Below, piece after piece: positions 1 to 6,905 of a DNA stretch of 17,761 nucleotides (positions are counted from its first letter, which is position 1; the number at the start of each line of letters is the position of its first letter). The DNA is from an uncultured Verrucomicrobiota bacterium (GTDB lineage Bacteria; Verrucomicrobiota; Kiritimatiellia; RFP12; UBA1067), in assembly GCA_945483525.1 (NCBI GenBank), contig CALYRV010000028.1, positions 1 through 17,761 on the forward strand, read 5' to 3'. A program made the translations under genes and the position numbers. The notes below the pieces were generated by a model. That model made no database searches. It was not told the DNA's origin and saw only the letters and a program-made list of their open reading frames with translations.

Positions 1-12
1 GTGTCGAGAATC

Positions 13-47
13 CCGAGCGCGAAGAACTCATGAGTTCGCGCGTTCGG
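13..47. repeat. imperfect hairpin at the left edge
   Basis: CCGA plus GCGCGAA (13-23) pairs with TTCGCGC (35-41) and TCGG (44-47) across an 11-nt loop, with a 2-nt bulge at 42-43. The interior also contains the perfect palindrome GAACTCATGAGTTC (24-37). It lies downstream of the VWA gene in transcription direction, but no T-run follows on the minus strand, so it is not a standard intrinsic terminator. Confidence 0.55.
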
Positions 48-65
48 CAAGACGGTCTTCCCGGA

Positions 66-97
66 CGTTCTTAGTTTCGTTTACTTTGGCGAACGGC
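66..97. repeat. 32-bp intergenic repeat, copy 1
   Basis: Identical over 32 bp to 6095-6126 and in the same orientation. Its ends form an inverted pair CGTTC/GAACG (66-70 and 91-95). It begins 14 bp beyond the stop of the VWA gene, at the 3' end of the envelope gene cluster. A second, upstream module (41-67) matches 6042-6068 at 23 of 27 positions, so the repeat unit is composite. Confidence 0.85.
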
Positions 98-111
98 CGA
101 ATGATAATCCC

Positions 112-1692
112 TTAACGGACTTGCAAAGCGAGAGAGGATTCTTGCGCAAAAGCCTCTGCGAGTTTCGGATCCGCGGTCGCCGTCGCCAGCGGAAGCTGGA
201 AGAAACCTTCGTAGACATTGTCACCGGCGAGCCCCTTAAGCATAAAATCGACAGACTTCGCCGAGCCCGGCAATCTCCCAGTAATTATCACGGAATTTCC
301 CCGATAAAGATTCTTAAGCGCCACCGGATAAGCCACCGCACGAAGCGGAGCCGCAAAGACCACGCGAAGATCGGTTATAACCGGATCTCTGAACCGCTCG
401 GAAAGGCCCTCGATGCCATCGCCCGCATTCCACATCTTCCAGCTGTCGTATATGTACGATTCTCCACGGTTGCCGTGAGTGAGGACGTCTATGAGCTCGC
501 GATTGGCCCCCTTACGGACACCGTACATATAGATGGAGATGAGTCCGTCGTTAAGCGAAGTGAACTGCGAAAGAATCTCCTTTGTCTCCTTGACGCCGGA
601 GTTCGCTTCACCATCCGTCACCACCATCGCAATCACGGGACGCTTTGGATCGCGCGGCAACGTCAGCACGGAACGGATCGTGGCGAAAACATCGGTACGT
701 CCGTGCGCCGCCAACGACGTAAGCCACTTATCCCCTTTGGCGAAGCTCTCCGCCGTGCACTCCTGCCACGAACGGAACGCGTACGAAAAGCGGTCACGGA
801 ACGCGACAAGGTTGAAACGGTCTCCCGTATTCGTGCAAGTGCGCAAGATCTGCCTGGCCGCCTTGCGACAGGACGCAAGCCGATCATACCCGATCGATCC
901 CGACGCGTCCATCAGCACGACGACATCCTTGGGCACAGACGGAAGATTCAGCTTCGGGGTGACGGTGACGCGAAAATAGGTCCAACCGCCCGCGACGGAC
1001 TTCTCGAGTTTCACATTGACCGCCTTCGTGATATCGAGCGCGTCACTAACGTTGAACCGCTGAACGACCGCCTCCTTTTCGCTTTCGACAAACTTCTCAT
1101 CCACTGTCGCCAGCACCTCTTCCGGCACGACATGCTCTTGACGGGGGCCCGAAGTCTGGAGCAAAGGACGAGGATCCATGGTATTCGTGAGCTCGACCAT
1201 CGGAACTGGAGCGACTGGGGCGGGAACAGAAATCACGAGATCAGAAGCAGCATAGGACATGAACGACGGCTTGGAATCAACCGTCTCCGAAACCTTAACC
1301 GTACTGGCGACGACAGGTAACGGCGCCGGTTTGATCTCAGATACGAGATTCTCCATCTCAACCTTCGCCTCCAGGGCCGGAGCGTCGGGGGCGGACAGCG
1401 TGATATCGGAGGATGGCATCGGCAATGCCTCGTCTGCCGTCGGCGCAGCCACCTGACTTTCCGCCACAGGGGCCTCTTTCTTGGCCGACTCGTCCTTGAA
1501 GAAGTCAATCTCCTTCGGTGCCTCCATCTTCGGAGCCTCGCGCATCGTGACCGGACCGCGCTTCGGGGTCCGTTGCACAGAAGTCACCCGCGTCATCACT
1601 TGCGGACGTATCCAGAACATCAGCGCCACATGTAGCGCGACGGACACGACGAGCGCGATCAGAAAAACATCCTGGCGACGTTCATTCGTCAT
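112..1692 (-). CDS. TonB/TolA-like membrane-anchored VWA-domain protein
   Basis: 526 residues. A short cytoplasmic N-terminus is followed by one hydrophobic segment (about residues 9-28) containing SVALH, which puts Ser17 and His21 in the S-x3-H spacing typical of TonB and TolA anchors. Residues about 40-215 are rich in Pro, Ala, Glu and Val, as in periplasm-spanning linkers. A von Willebrand A domain follows (about 255-425) with all MIDAS elements: DASGS (Asp262, Ser264, Ser266), Thr333 in GRTD, and Asp360 in VVTDGEAN. The tail (about 435-526) has a YP...LYRGN...GR pattern like the beta region after VWA in inter-alpha-trypsin-inhibitor-type proteins. No TonB C-terminal domain is visible. The ATG overlaps the stop of the TPR gene (ATGA), so translation is probably coupled. 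Inferred role: effector of an ExbBD-type motor, with the VWA domain binding a metal-dependent protein ligand in the periplasm or at the outer membrane. The ligand is unknown. Confidence 0.93.
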   Translation of the reverse strand: MTNERRQDVFLIALVVSVALHVALMFWIRPQVMTRVTSVQRTPKRGPVTMREAPKMEAPKEIDFFKDESAKKEAPVAESQVAAPTADEALPMPSSDITLSAPDAPALEAKVEMENLVSEIKPAPLPVVASTVKVSETVDSKPSFMSYAASDLVISVPAPVAPVPMVELTNTMDPRPLLQTSGPRQEHVVPEEVLATVDEKFVESEKEAVVQRFNVSDALDITKAVNVKLEKSVAGGWTYFRVTVTPKLNLPSVPKDVVVLMDASGSIGYDRLASCRKAARQILRTCTNTGDRFNLVAFRDRFSYAFRSWQECTAESFAKGDKWLTSLAAHGRTDVFATIRSVLTLPRDPKRPVIAMVVTDGEANSGVKETKEILSQFTSLNDGLISIYMYGVRKGANRELIDVLTHGNRGESYIYDSWKMWNAGDGIEGLSERFRDPVITDLRVVFAAPLRAVAYPVALKNLYRGNSVIITGRLPGSAKSVDFMLKGLAGDNVYEGFFQLPLATATADPKLAEAFAQESSLALQVR

Positions 1693-3596
1693 TTCACGTT
1701 CTTTCTCAATATCTCTCCAGCCTCAACCGCTGACGCGGTCTTCTCGAAAAGCGTCACTACGACCGTGGCGTATTTACGGGCGTCCTCGACATTGTTCCTA
1801 GCAAGCGCACACTTGGCAAGCGCAAGATAGGCGCGCGAACGGGCTTCACCATCCTTAGAACTGAGCTTGATTGCAAGCGTGAGATGCCGCTCTGCCGCAT
1901 CCAACGCACCCTTGGCAGCCTCGTATAAACCCAACTTCAATGAAGCCGACGCCTTGCACTGCGTCGTCGCATCCTCAGCCAGAGACTTTCCCCAGGCCAC
2001 GGCCGCCGCCGCAGAATTACCGCGTTTCTCCTCCACATCGCCCAGTAGCGCATACCCCGCCTGACGCCATTCGGCGGACTCACTATTCGTCAACGCGTCC
2101 GCACAAATCTTAGCCTCATCGGGAGCAAGCAGCAATCCCACAGCATAGGTCTTGGCGGCACTCATACGCTCCGCCGCGCCGAAGCGCACAAGCTCCGCGT
2201 ATGCCGCTATCGCCGCATCCGTCCTACCCGCGGCATAATCAATATCCGCGAGCATCAGCTTCGCCTCGCGTTCCTCGTCCGGCGGCAATCTTGCCGCGAT
2301 CGCATCCTTAAGATAGGCTACGGCCTTCACCGGATGATCAAGACGGATACACGCGACGCCACGCCAGTAGGACGCAAGCCCCCGACGATCCGCCGGCAAC
2401 GCCGGCATCGCCAGCGCCTCGGCAAGGGAAAGCTCGGCGGCGGACCACTGATCACGACGTGCCAGGGACAGTCCACGGCGATACATGGCGTCCGCCGCCT
2501 CCGCCGACTTCGGGTACTTTGCCGCTACCGCTTCATAGGCCGCCTCCGCCTTCTCGGCTTCGTCGGACTTCTCCAGAGTCCACGCGTAACGCAACTTGTC
2601 ACCGGCCGAATCCGAAAGTTCAGCCGCGCGGCGGGCAGACTCAACCAACTTCCTCGAATCGGCACCCTTTTCGGCGGCTGAGAAATCAGCACGTGCGAGT
2701 AACAGCTCCACCTCTTTGCGATGGGCGCCCTGAGGATACCGTTCCAAATAGAGTTTCGCCGCCGCAAGACTCTTCTCCGCATCGCCGAACCGATCATAGG
2801 CCAACGCACGGATCATGTCAAATTCCTCGCCGGACTCGTCCCCGCAGAATTCGATCGCCGACGAATATTTTCCTGATTTGTATTCGCTCACAGCGGCGAT
2901 CGAACGAAGCTGACGGATATTTTGCCTGCTGTCAGGGAACTTGCGCAGATACTGCTTAGCCAACGCAACAGCCTCGCCGTAGCGCTGATCGGTCAAGCTC
3001 AGACACGCTGCGGAGTAAAGCGCACTCTCACCGATCGACTTGTCTGCACCAAACGCGACATCCAGCAGTTCGCAGATCGCTGTCTTGCGTTGCGCCGCAT
3101 CCTTGGACGACGACAGGATCACGGCATGGTAATATTTGGCGTAGCCTGCCAAAGGCCCCTTGGGATCGACCTTCTGAGCCCGCACAAAGGCGTCAGCATC
3201 GTTGGTGAGCTTGCCGAGTTCGCACAGCACGGAAGCGCGACGGGAGGCGGGCACAGCATCGGTGTCGAGAGCCCTGAGCTCATTGATACGGGCGACACCT
3301 TCCGCCGACATCGCACGGAAGTAGCGGACATCACCAGCGGATTCGGATGCAGGATACGACTTCAGGAACTCTTCACCATCCTTGCGGACCGCAGCCTTGT
3401 TCCCGAGCTGGTAATCGCAGTATATCCGCCGGAATGCGATAGCATCGGCGGCAAGATCCTTCACGCCGACAAGAGCAGAGTACTCGGCCCGGGCGGCGGC
3501 GTACTCGCCGCGGTTAAACAGCCTATCAGCCATTGCGAGCCGATCGCTCGGCGCAACCGCAAGAGCCGCGAACAGAACTATGACTGACGATACCAT
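1689..3596 (-). CDS. exported tetratricopeptide-repeat protein of the ExbBD-VWA cluster
   Basis: 635 residues. The first 15 are hydrophobic (MVSSVIVLFAALAVA) and look like a short signal peptide or anchor, although Pro at position 16 is unfavourable right after a cleavage site and the N-terminus has no basic residue. The rest is almost wholly helical TPR-type sequence, with repeats of the form A..LF..G.Y..A...Y..L from about residue 20 to the end (for example 23-42). The composition is Ala/Glu/Lys-rich with no catalytic motif, so it should act as a scaffold, comparable in kind to CpoB/YbgF beside Tol-Pal or the TPR proteins of Bat operons. An in-frame stop lies 9 nt upstream of the ATG, so the start cannot be earlier. 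No Shine-Dalgarno sequence is visible. It begins 47 bp after exbD and overlaps the VWA gene by 4 bp. The repeat family is certain; the partner and function are inferred. Confidence 0.9.
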   Translation of the reverse strand: MVSSVIVLFAALAVAPSDRLAMADRLFNRGEYAAARAEYSALVGVKDLAADAIAFRRIYCDYQLGNKAAVRKDGEEFLKSYPASESAGDVRYFRAMSAEGVARINELRALDTDAVPASRRASVLCELGKLTNDADAFVRAQKVDPKGPLAGYAKYYHAVILSSSKDAAQRKTAICELLDVAFGADKSIGESALYSAACLSLTDQRYGEAVALAKQYLRKFPDSRQNIRQLRSIAAVSEYKSGKYSSAIEFCGDESGEEFDMIRALAYDRFGDAEKSLAAAKLYLERYPQGAHRKEVELLLARADFSAAEKGADSRKLVESARRAAELSDSAGDKLRYAWTLEKSDEAEKAEAAYEAVAAKYPKSAEAADAMYRRGLSLARRDQWSAAELSLAEALAMPALPADRRGLASYWRGVACIRLDHPVKAVAYLKDAIAARLPPDEEREAKLMLADIDYAAGRTDAAIAAYAELVRFGAAERMSAAKTYAVGLLLAPDEAKICADALTNSESAEWRQAGYALLGDVEEKRGNSAAAAVAWGKSLAEDATTQCKASASLKLGLYEAAKGALDAAERHLTLAIKLSSKDGEARSRAYLALAKCALARNNVEDARKYATVVVTLFEKTASAVEAGEILRKNVK

Positions 3597-3643
3597 GGAC
3601 TGAAATTATTAGCTGTTGGCCGTTATTCCCCGAGCACCACGCA

Positions 3644-4057
3644 CTACTTCTCCGCTTCTGTCGCGAACGAGAAGTTCCAGATATCCGAGTCTCGGCAGGT
3701 GTCGAGGAGCCTTACGAGATTCGCATACTTCGTCTCCTTGTCGGAGCGGATAATCACCGCCTGACCGGGATAAAAGCGGGAGAGCTTCTTAAGCCTCTCG
3801 CCGAGATCGGCAAGAGTCATAGCGTTGCCATTTACCTTGATCGCGCCGTCCGCAAAGAGATTGACGACGATTTCGCCAGGCAGCCGGTCAGGCTCGTCAG
3901 AGGTCTTTGCCTGCGGAAGCGTGATGGATATCTCGTTCTCCCACTGCGAGAAGACGCTCACGGTCACGAAGAAGCACAACAGCAGGAAGATCACGTCAAG
4001 CATCGACGTGAGCGCAAGCTGCGGCGCCTTGGAAGATGACTGGACATTAAACTTCAT
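3644..4057 (-). CDS. ExbD/TolR-type proton channel subunit
   Basis: 137 residues, the usual ExbD/TolR size. A short cytoplasmic N-terminus leads into one transmembrane helix (about 16-37) beginning TSMLDVIFLLLCFF. Asp21 in that motif matches the proton-conducting Asp of ExbD (Asp25 in E. coli). The periplasmic part (about 55-137) has the family pattern of a short 'G.I.VNG' strand followed by 'VIIRSDKETKYANLVRLLDTCR', the small alpha/beta domain of ExbD/TolR. It lies 31 bp after the exbB-like gene with a modest upstream purine stretch (GAAGGG), and 47 bp before the TPR gene. It should form the energised inner-membrane complex with the ExbB-like subunit and drive the VWA protein. It could equally be labelled TolR; sequence alone does not separate the two. 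Confidence 0.94.
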   Translation of the reverse strand: MKFNVQSSSKAPQLALTSMLDVIFLLLCFFVTVSVFSQWENEISITLPQAKTSDEPDRLPGEIVVNLFADGAIKVNGNAMTLADLGERLKKLSRFYPGQAVIIRSDKETKYANLVRLLDTCRDSDIWNFSFATEAEK

Positions 4058-4088
4058 ATCTCAACCCTTCAACTTCACTCTTTAACTA

Positions 4089-4562
4089 TCACTCGCACTC
4101 CGCTTCTAGCTCCGCAACACGCTTCTGAGCCCGCCGGCGGAAGAAAGCGTAGAGGACCAGCGACGGAATCGCAACCGCCAAGCCGAAGATCGTGGTCACG
4201 ATCGCCTGCGAAACGCCCTGCGCAAGCACTACCGGTTTCGCTCCGGCGGAGACATCAGACGCGATTCCGCCGAACGCCTGGAACATTCCGAGCACCGTGC
4301 CGAGGAGCCCGACGAGCGGAGCTATAGCCGCGATATCCGCAAGCCAATCCACCGCCGCATAGGCACGTGCCGCGATGCGTCCGCCTTCCGCGGCCTTGTC
4401 CTTGGCTTTTTCCATCCGCTCCATAGCGTCTGGCAGGAACACGCCCTTACGCTGGGAATACCAAAGATAGATGGCGACAGCGAGTGCCGCGACCGAAAAG
4501 AGCGAAAGCACCCACATTAGGGGTCCGCCGTAGTTCCACGCCTGCTCGAATGTAATGTTCAT
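4089..4562 (-). CDS. short ExbB/TolQ/MotA-type proton channel subunit
   Basis: 157 residues with three transmembrane segments at about 13-35, 76-98 and 115-141. The family core is clear: APLVGLLGTVLGMFQAF (Thr89) and LAQGVSQAIVTTIFGLAVAIP (Thr124), matching the pore threonines of ExbB (Thr148 and Thr181 in E. coli). The protein is much shorter than E. coli ExbB (244 residues): it lacks the periplasmic N-terminal part, and the cytoplasmic loop between helices 1 and 2 is only about 40 residues. The start is supported by a strong Shine-Dalgarno AAGGAG (complement of 4568-4573) 5 nt before the ATG. It is first of the four envelope genes exbB-exbD-TPR-VWA and lies 49 bp after the CoA ligase gene. 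It supplies the pentameric channel in which the ExbD helices sit. Confidence 0.94.
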   Translation of the reverse strand: MNITFEQAWNYGGPLMWVLSLFSVAALAVAIYLWYSQRKGVFLPDAMERMEKAKDKAAEGGRIAARAYAAVDWLADIAAIAPLVGLLGTVLGMFQAFGGIASDVSAGAKPVVLAQGVSQAIVTTIFGLAVAIPSLVLYAFFRRRAQKRVAELEAECE

Positions 4563-4611
4563 CGTTTCTCCTTCGGAATTTCAGATTTCAAATTTAATCT
4601 TAACTTCTACC
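4563..4611 (-). promoter_or_regulatory. AT-rich spacer with strong RBS before the exbB-like gene
   Basis: This 49-bp gap between the CoA ligase stop and the exbB-like start is clearly richer in A/T than the surrounding coding DNA. It carries AAGGAG (complement of 4568-4573) at good spacing. No convincing -10/-35 pair is visible, so the envelope genes may be read through from the CoA ligase promoter or from a weak promoter not recognisable by eye. Confidence 0.4.
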
Positions 4612-5883
4612 TCAAACACTCTGCCTGATCACACGCTTGGCCTTACCTTCGCTGCGCGGCAACGCTCCAATCGGAAACACGTCGCCCTTAGGAAGAAAGC
4701 CGAGCTTCTCCTTGAGGTGTTTGGCGACAGTATACCCGGTGACTCCGGGCTGAGCCTCGACATTGATGGTGACATCCGTCATGCCGTTATGCTCGGTAAG
4801 TACGATCTGGAACTCATCAGCAACGCCGGGAATCTCCTTAAGCGCGTCCTCGACCTGACGGGGATAGAAATTGACGCCCTTCACGATCAGCATGTCATCA
4901 GTACGGCCGGTAATCCGGTCGATACGAAGCGAAGTGCGTCCGCACGCGCATTTTTCGCGAGAGACAATTCGGGTTATGTCGTGAGTGCGATAGCGGATAA
5001 TCGGCATCGCCTCGCGATTGAGAGAAGTAAACACGACCTCGCCGTATTCGCCGTCGGGAAGAACCTCACCGGTCACCGGATCGATAATCTCGGTAATATA
5101 CTGGTCCTCCCAAACATGAAGCCCGCAATGCGCCTTGCAATCCTGCCCTGTCGTACCGATGCCACCGGTCTCGGTCATGCCGTAGATGTCAAAGCACTCA
5201 ATGCCAAGGCGACTCTCGATACGTTTGCGGGTCTCGTCAGAGAAAGTCTCTGAGCCGAAGATCCCGACCTTGAGATACGGAAGCTCAGGATCGTCCGTCG
5301 CATCTAGCTTCTCAATGATGCGCGGCACGTACGAGACCACGGAGACGAACCCCTTGGTCTTGAAGTCGCGCATCAACTTGATCTGTCGATCGGTATTGCC
5401 AGAAGACGCGGGGATAATGAAAAGCCCGGCCTTGCGTGCGCCGTGATAACACCCGAATCCACCGTTAAAGAGCCCGAACGTCGGCATGATCTGCAGCGCG
5501 TCACCCGTATCCATTCCGGCCATCGAATAGCAACGGGCCATACATTCCGCCCACTGCAGAAGATCGTTCTTGGTATAGGCCATCACCACCGGGGTGCCGG
5601 TCGATCCGCTGGACTGATGGAACTCCCTGAGGTCCTTGCGGTCCACGCAGTTCATCTTCAGCGGATACGCCTCGCGGAAGTCCTCCTTGGTAAAGAAAGG
5701 CAACCGCTTCAAATCGTCCAACGACTGCACGTCATTCGGGGAAGACACGCCGCCCTTCTGGAGCCGCGCACGGTAGAACTCATTCGACCAAACACGATTC
5801 AGCGACTTCTTCAACCCCTCAAGCTGAAGCTTTGCGTACTCATCTCGACTCAGCGTTTCCGCTTCTCTATTCCACATTGCCAT
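4612..5883 (-). CDS. phenylacetate-CoA ligase family (PaaK-like) AMP-forming CoA ligase
   Basis: 423 residues, close to the roughly 430-440 of PaaK. It should activate a carboxylic acid, probably an aryl-acetate type, with ATP and CoA in the cytoplasm via an acyl-adenylate. Motifs: phosphate-binding loop SSGSTGTPVV (91-100), YGMTETGG (234-241), YRTHD (298-302) before the hinge, GVNFYPRQVEDAL (336-348) in the C-terminal lid, and a terminal GKAKR lysine region (413-417). Cys249, Cys253, Cys312 and Cys314 (CKAHC and CACG) are spaced so that they might bind a metal; this is only a suggestion. The start is ATG at 5883; a second ATG two codons later is possible. No Shine-Dalgarno is seen, but an extended -10 box ends 11 nt upstream, suggesting a nearly leaderless mRNA. 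It heads the transcript leading into exbB-exbD. A metabolic link to that system is not obvious, and the true substrate is unknown. Confidence 0.92.
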   Translation of the reverse strand: MAMWNREAETLSRDEYAKLQLEGLKKSLNRVWSNEFYRARLQKGGVSSPNDVQSLDDLKRLPFFTKEDFREAYPLKMNCVDRKDLREFHQSSGSTGTPVVMAYTKNDLLQWAECMARCYSMAGMDTGDALQIMPTFGLFNGGFGCYHGARKAGLFIIPASSGNTDRQIKLMRDFKTKGFVSVVSYVPRIIEKLDATDDPELPYLKVGIFGSETFSDETRKRIESRLGIECFDIYGMTETGGIGTTGQDCKAHCGLHVWEDQYITEIIDPVTGEVLPDGEYGEVVFTSLNREAMPIIRYRTHDITRIVSREKCACGRTSLRIDRITGRTDDMLIVKGVNFYPRQVEDALKEIPGVADEFQIVLTEHNGMTDVTINVEAQPGVTGYTVAKHLKEKLGFLPKGDVFPIGALPRSEGKAKRVIRQSV

Positions 5884-5894
5884 AGTTGGATATT

Positions 5895-5903
5895 ATTATA
5901 ACA
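5895..5903 (-). promoter_or_regulatory. extended -10 promoter element of the PaaK-like gene
   Basis: The minus strand reads TGTTATAAT, a perfect extended -10 (TGN-TATAAT), with 11 nt between it and the ATG at 5883. Transcription starting about 7 nt downstream would leave a leader of only a few nucleotides, consistent with the absence of a Shine-Dalgarno. No good -35 box is visible, as is usual for extended -10 promoters. Confidence 0.6.
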
Positions 5904-6094
5904 TAATTTCACAGCTCATTTTATACAGGTCTCGAAGCCAGCGCCTTCCCGGTGCTTTGCCAGAGTGAACGCAACTTTAGATTTTGTTTTGTTGGCCAAA
6001 GTGGGAAAAGCATAGGTTGATTAGAGTCTTTTGAATCGCCTCGCTCGGGAAGACGGGCTTTCCGGACGAGGACGGACAGGAAAATTCGTTTACT

Positions 6095-6126
6095 CGTTCT
6101 TAGTTTCGTTTACTTTGGCGAACGGC
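6095..6126. repeat. 32-bp intergenic repeat, copy 2
   Basis: Identical to 66-97. Here the upstream module (6042-6068) is separated from the 32-bp module by a further 26 bp that contains an extra TTCGTTTACT (6085-6094) also found inside the 32-bp unit (6106-6115). It sits 97 bp beyond the stop of the HAD gene, at the 3' end of the RNA-related gene cluster. The 28-nt difference in module spacing is not a multiple of three, which argues against a conserved protein. Confidence 0.85.
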
Positions 6127-6223
6127 TGCCTGCGCCTTCTCGAGCTGATAAACGTATTTGCCTAATTAGCAATAGCAGCGTAAGCGCAGTAAGTTCGCTG
6201 GCGCGGTCTTGACCGAGTACAAG

Positions 6224-6904
6224 TTAACCGCACATTGCAGACATCTGGAGTGCTATGCGAACACATTCAACGAGCGTATCGCCGACCGGCGCGAAACGCT
6301 CCAGACGGGCACGGGAATGACTTCCGCCGGAAAACAAGACACACTTGATTCCAAGCTCCTTCGCAACCTCGAAATCATGAATCGAGTCGCCGATGAGGAC
6401 ATAGGAAGACAGGGAAACGGGGAATGTGGAATAGGGATCGGAGGTCATTTCGCGCAACAATTCTCGAGCGCGGATGAGCTTTGACCCTCCGTCGAAATTG
6501 TCAACGCCGTAGATATGGTCCATGAACGGCCGCACGCCGTACCGGTCCGTCTCGAGATCGAGATAATACTGATGAAGAGCCGAGATGACGGACTGCCCCG
6601 CCCCCTTCTCCCTCACCATCTCGAGCGCGGCAAAAGCGCCGCGGTTGAGTCCGTATGACTGCGCATGATACGTGTCGTGATACTCCTTCGCAAGCGCATC
6701 CCATTCCTCATCCGGGACATCCATCCCGACGAACCGGTAGAAGTCTCGCGCCGGGAACGCGAAGCGCTGACGGAAGAACTCGGTCGTCACCGGATCACGA
6801 CCTCGCCGCGCAAGCATCACGTTAAGGGAACCGACCTCGGCTTCGATATCGTCGAGCAGAGTTCCGTTCCAATCCCAGAGGATATACGCATGTCTTTCGC
6901 TCAC
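6224..6904 (-). CDS. HAD-superfamily phosphatase (phosphoglycolate-phosphatase-like)
   Basis: 226 residues, the usual size for a HAD phosphatase with a helical cap. Motif I is DWNGTLLDD (Asp11 nucleophile), with Asn13 where most members have the general acid/base Asp. Motif II is Ser108 in SVISAL, motif III is Lys142 in GGSKL, and motif IV is IGDSIHDFEVAK (Asp173, Asp177). A helical cap fits residues about 20-85. It should hydrolyse a small phosphorylated metabolite in the cytoplasm; the substrate cannot be read from sequence. The start is GTG at 6904, preceded by a GAGG 9 nt upstream, and one nucleotide after the stop of the 26-codon ORF. It is last in the hisS cluster and is followed by the spacer with the 32-bp repeat. 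Confidence 0.88.
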   Translation of the reverse strand: MSERHAYILWDWNGTLLDDIEAEVGSLNVMLARRGRDPVTTEFFRQRFAFPARDFYRFVGMDVPDEEWDALAKEYHDTYHAQSYGLNRGAFAALEMVREKGAGQSVISALHQYYLDLETDRYGVRPFMDHIYGVDNFDGGSKLIRARELLREMTSDPYSTFPVSLSSYVLIGDSIHDFEVAKELGIKCVLFSGGSHSRARLERFAPVGDTLVECVRIALQMSAMCG

Positions 6905-6905
6905 G

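Larger units (their letters stand above)
5884..6223. other. 340-bp non-coding spacer between the HAD gene and the PaaK-like gene
   Basis: I see no gene or tRNA here. Contents: the PaaK promoter at 5895-5903; degenerate motif copies at 5956-5969 and 5991-6002, inverted relative to the main repeat; a repeat module at 6042-6068; the main 32-bp repeat at 6095-6126; and a weak CAGCG/CGCTG inverted pair at 6176-6180 and 6196-6200. A plus-strand reading frame stays open through the repeat but has no start or ribosome binding site. A structured RNA or terminator function is possible but not demonstrable by eye. Confidence 0.7.

Noticed and set aside
121..1320. 399-codon plus-strand frame opposite the VWA gene
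   Set aside because: Shadow frame with basic, low-information sequence; the minus-strand protein has a complete VWA domain and anchor.
6030..6150. Possible short protein read through the intergenic repeat on the plus strand
   Set aside because: The frame is open, but there is no start or ribosome binding site, and the two repeat copies differ by 28 nt in module spacing, which would break any shared frame.
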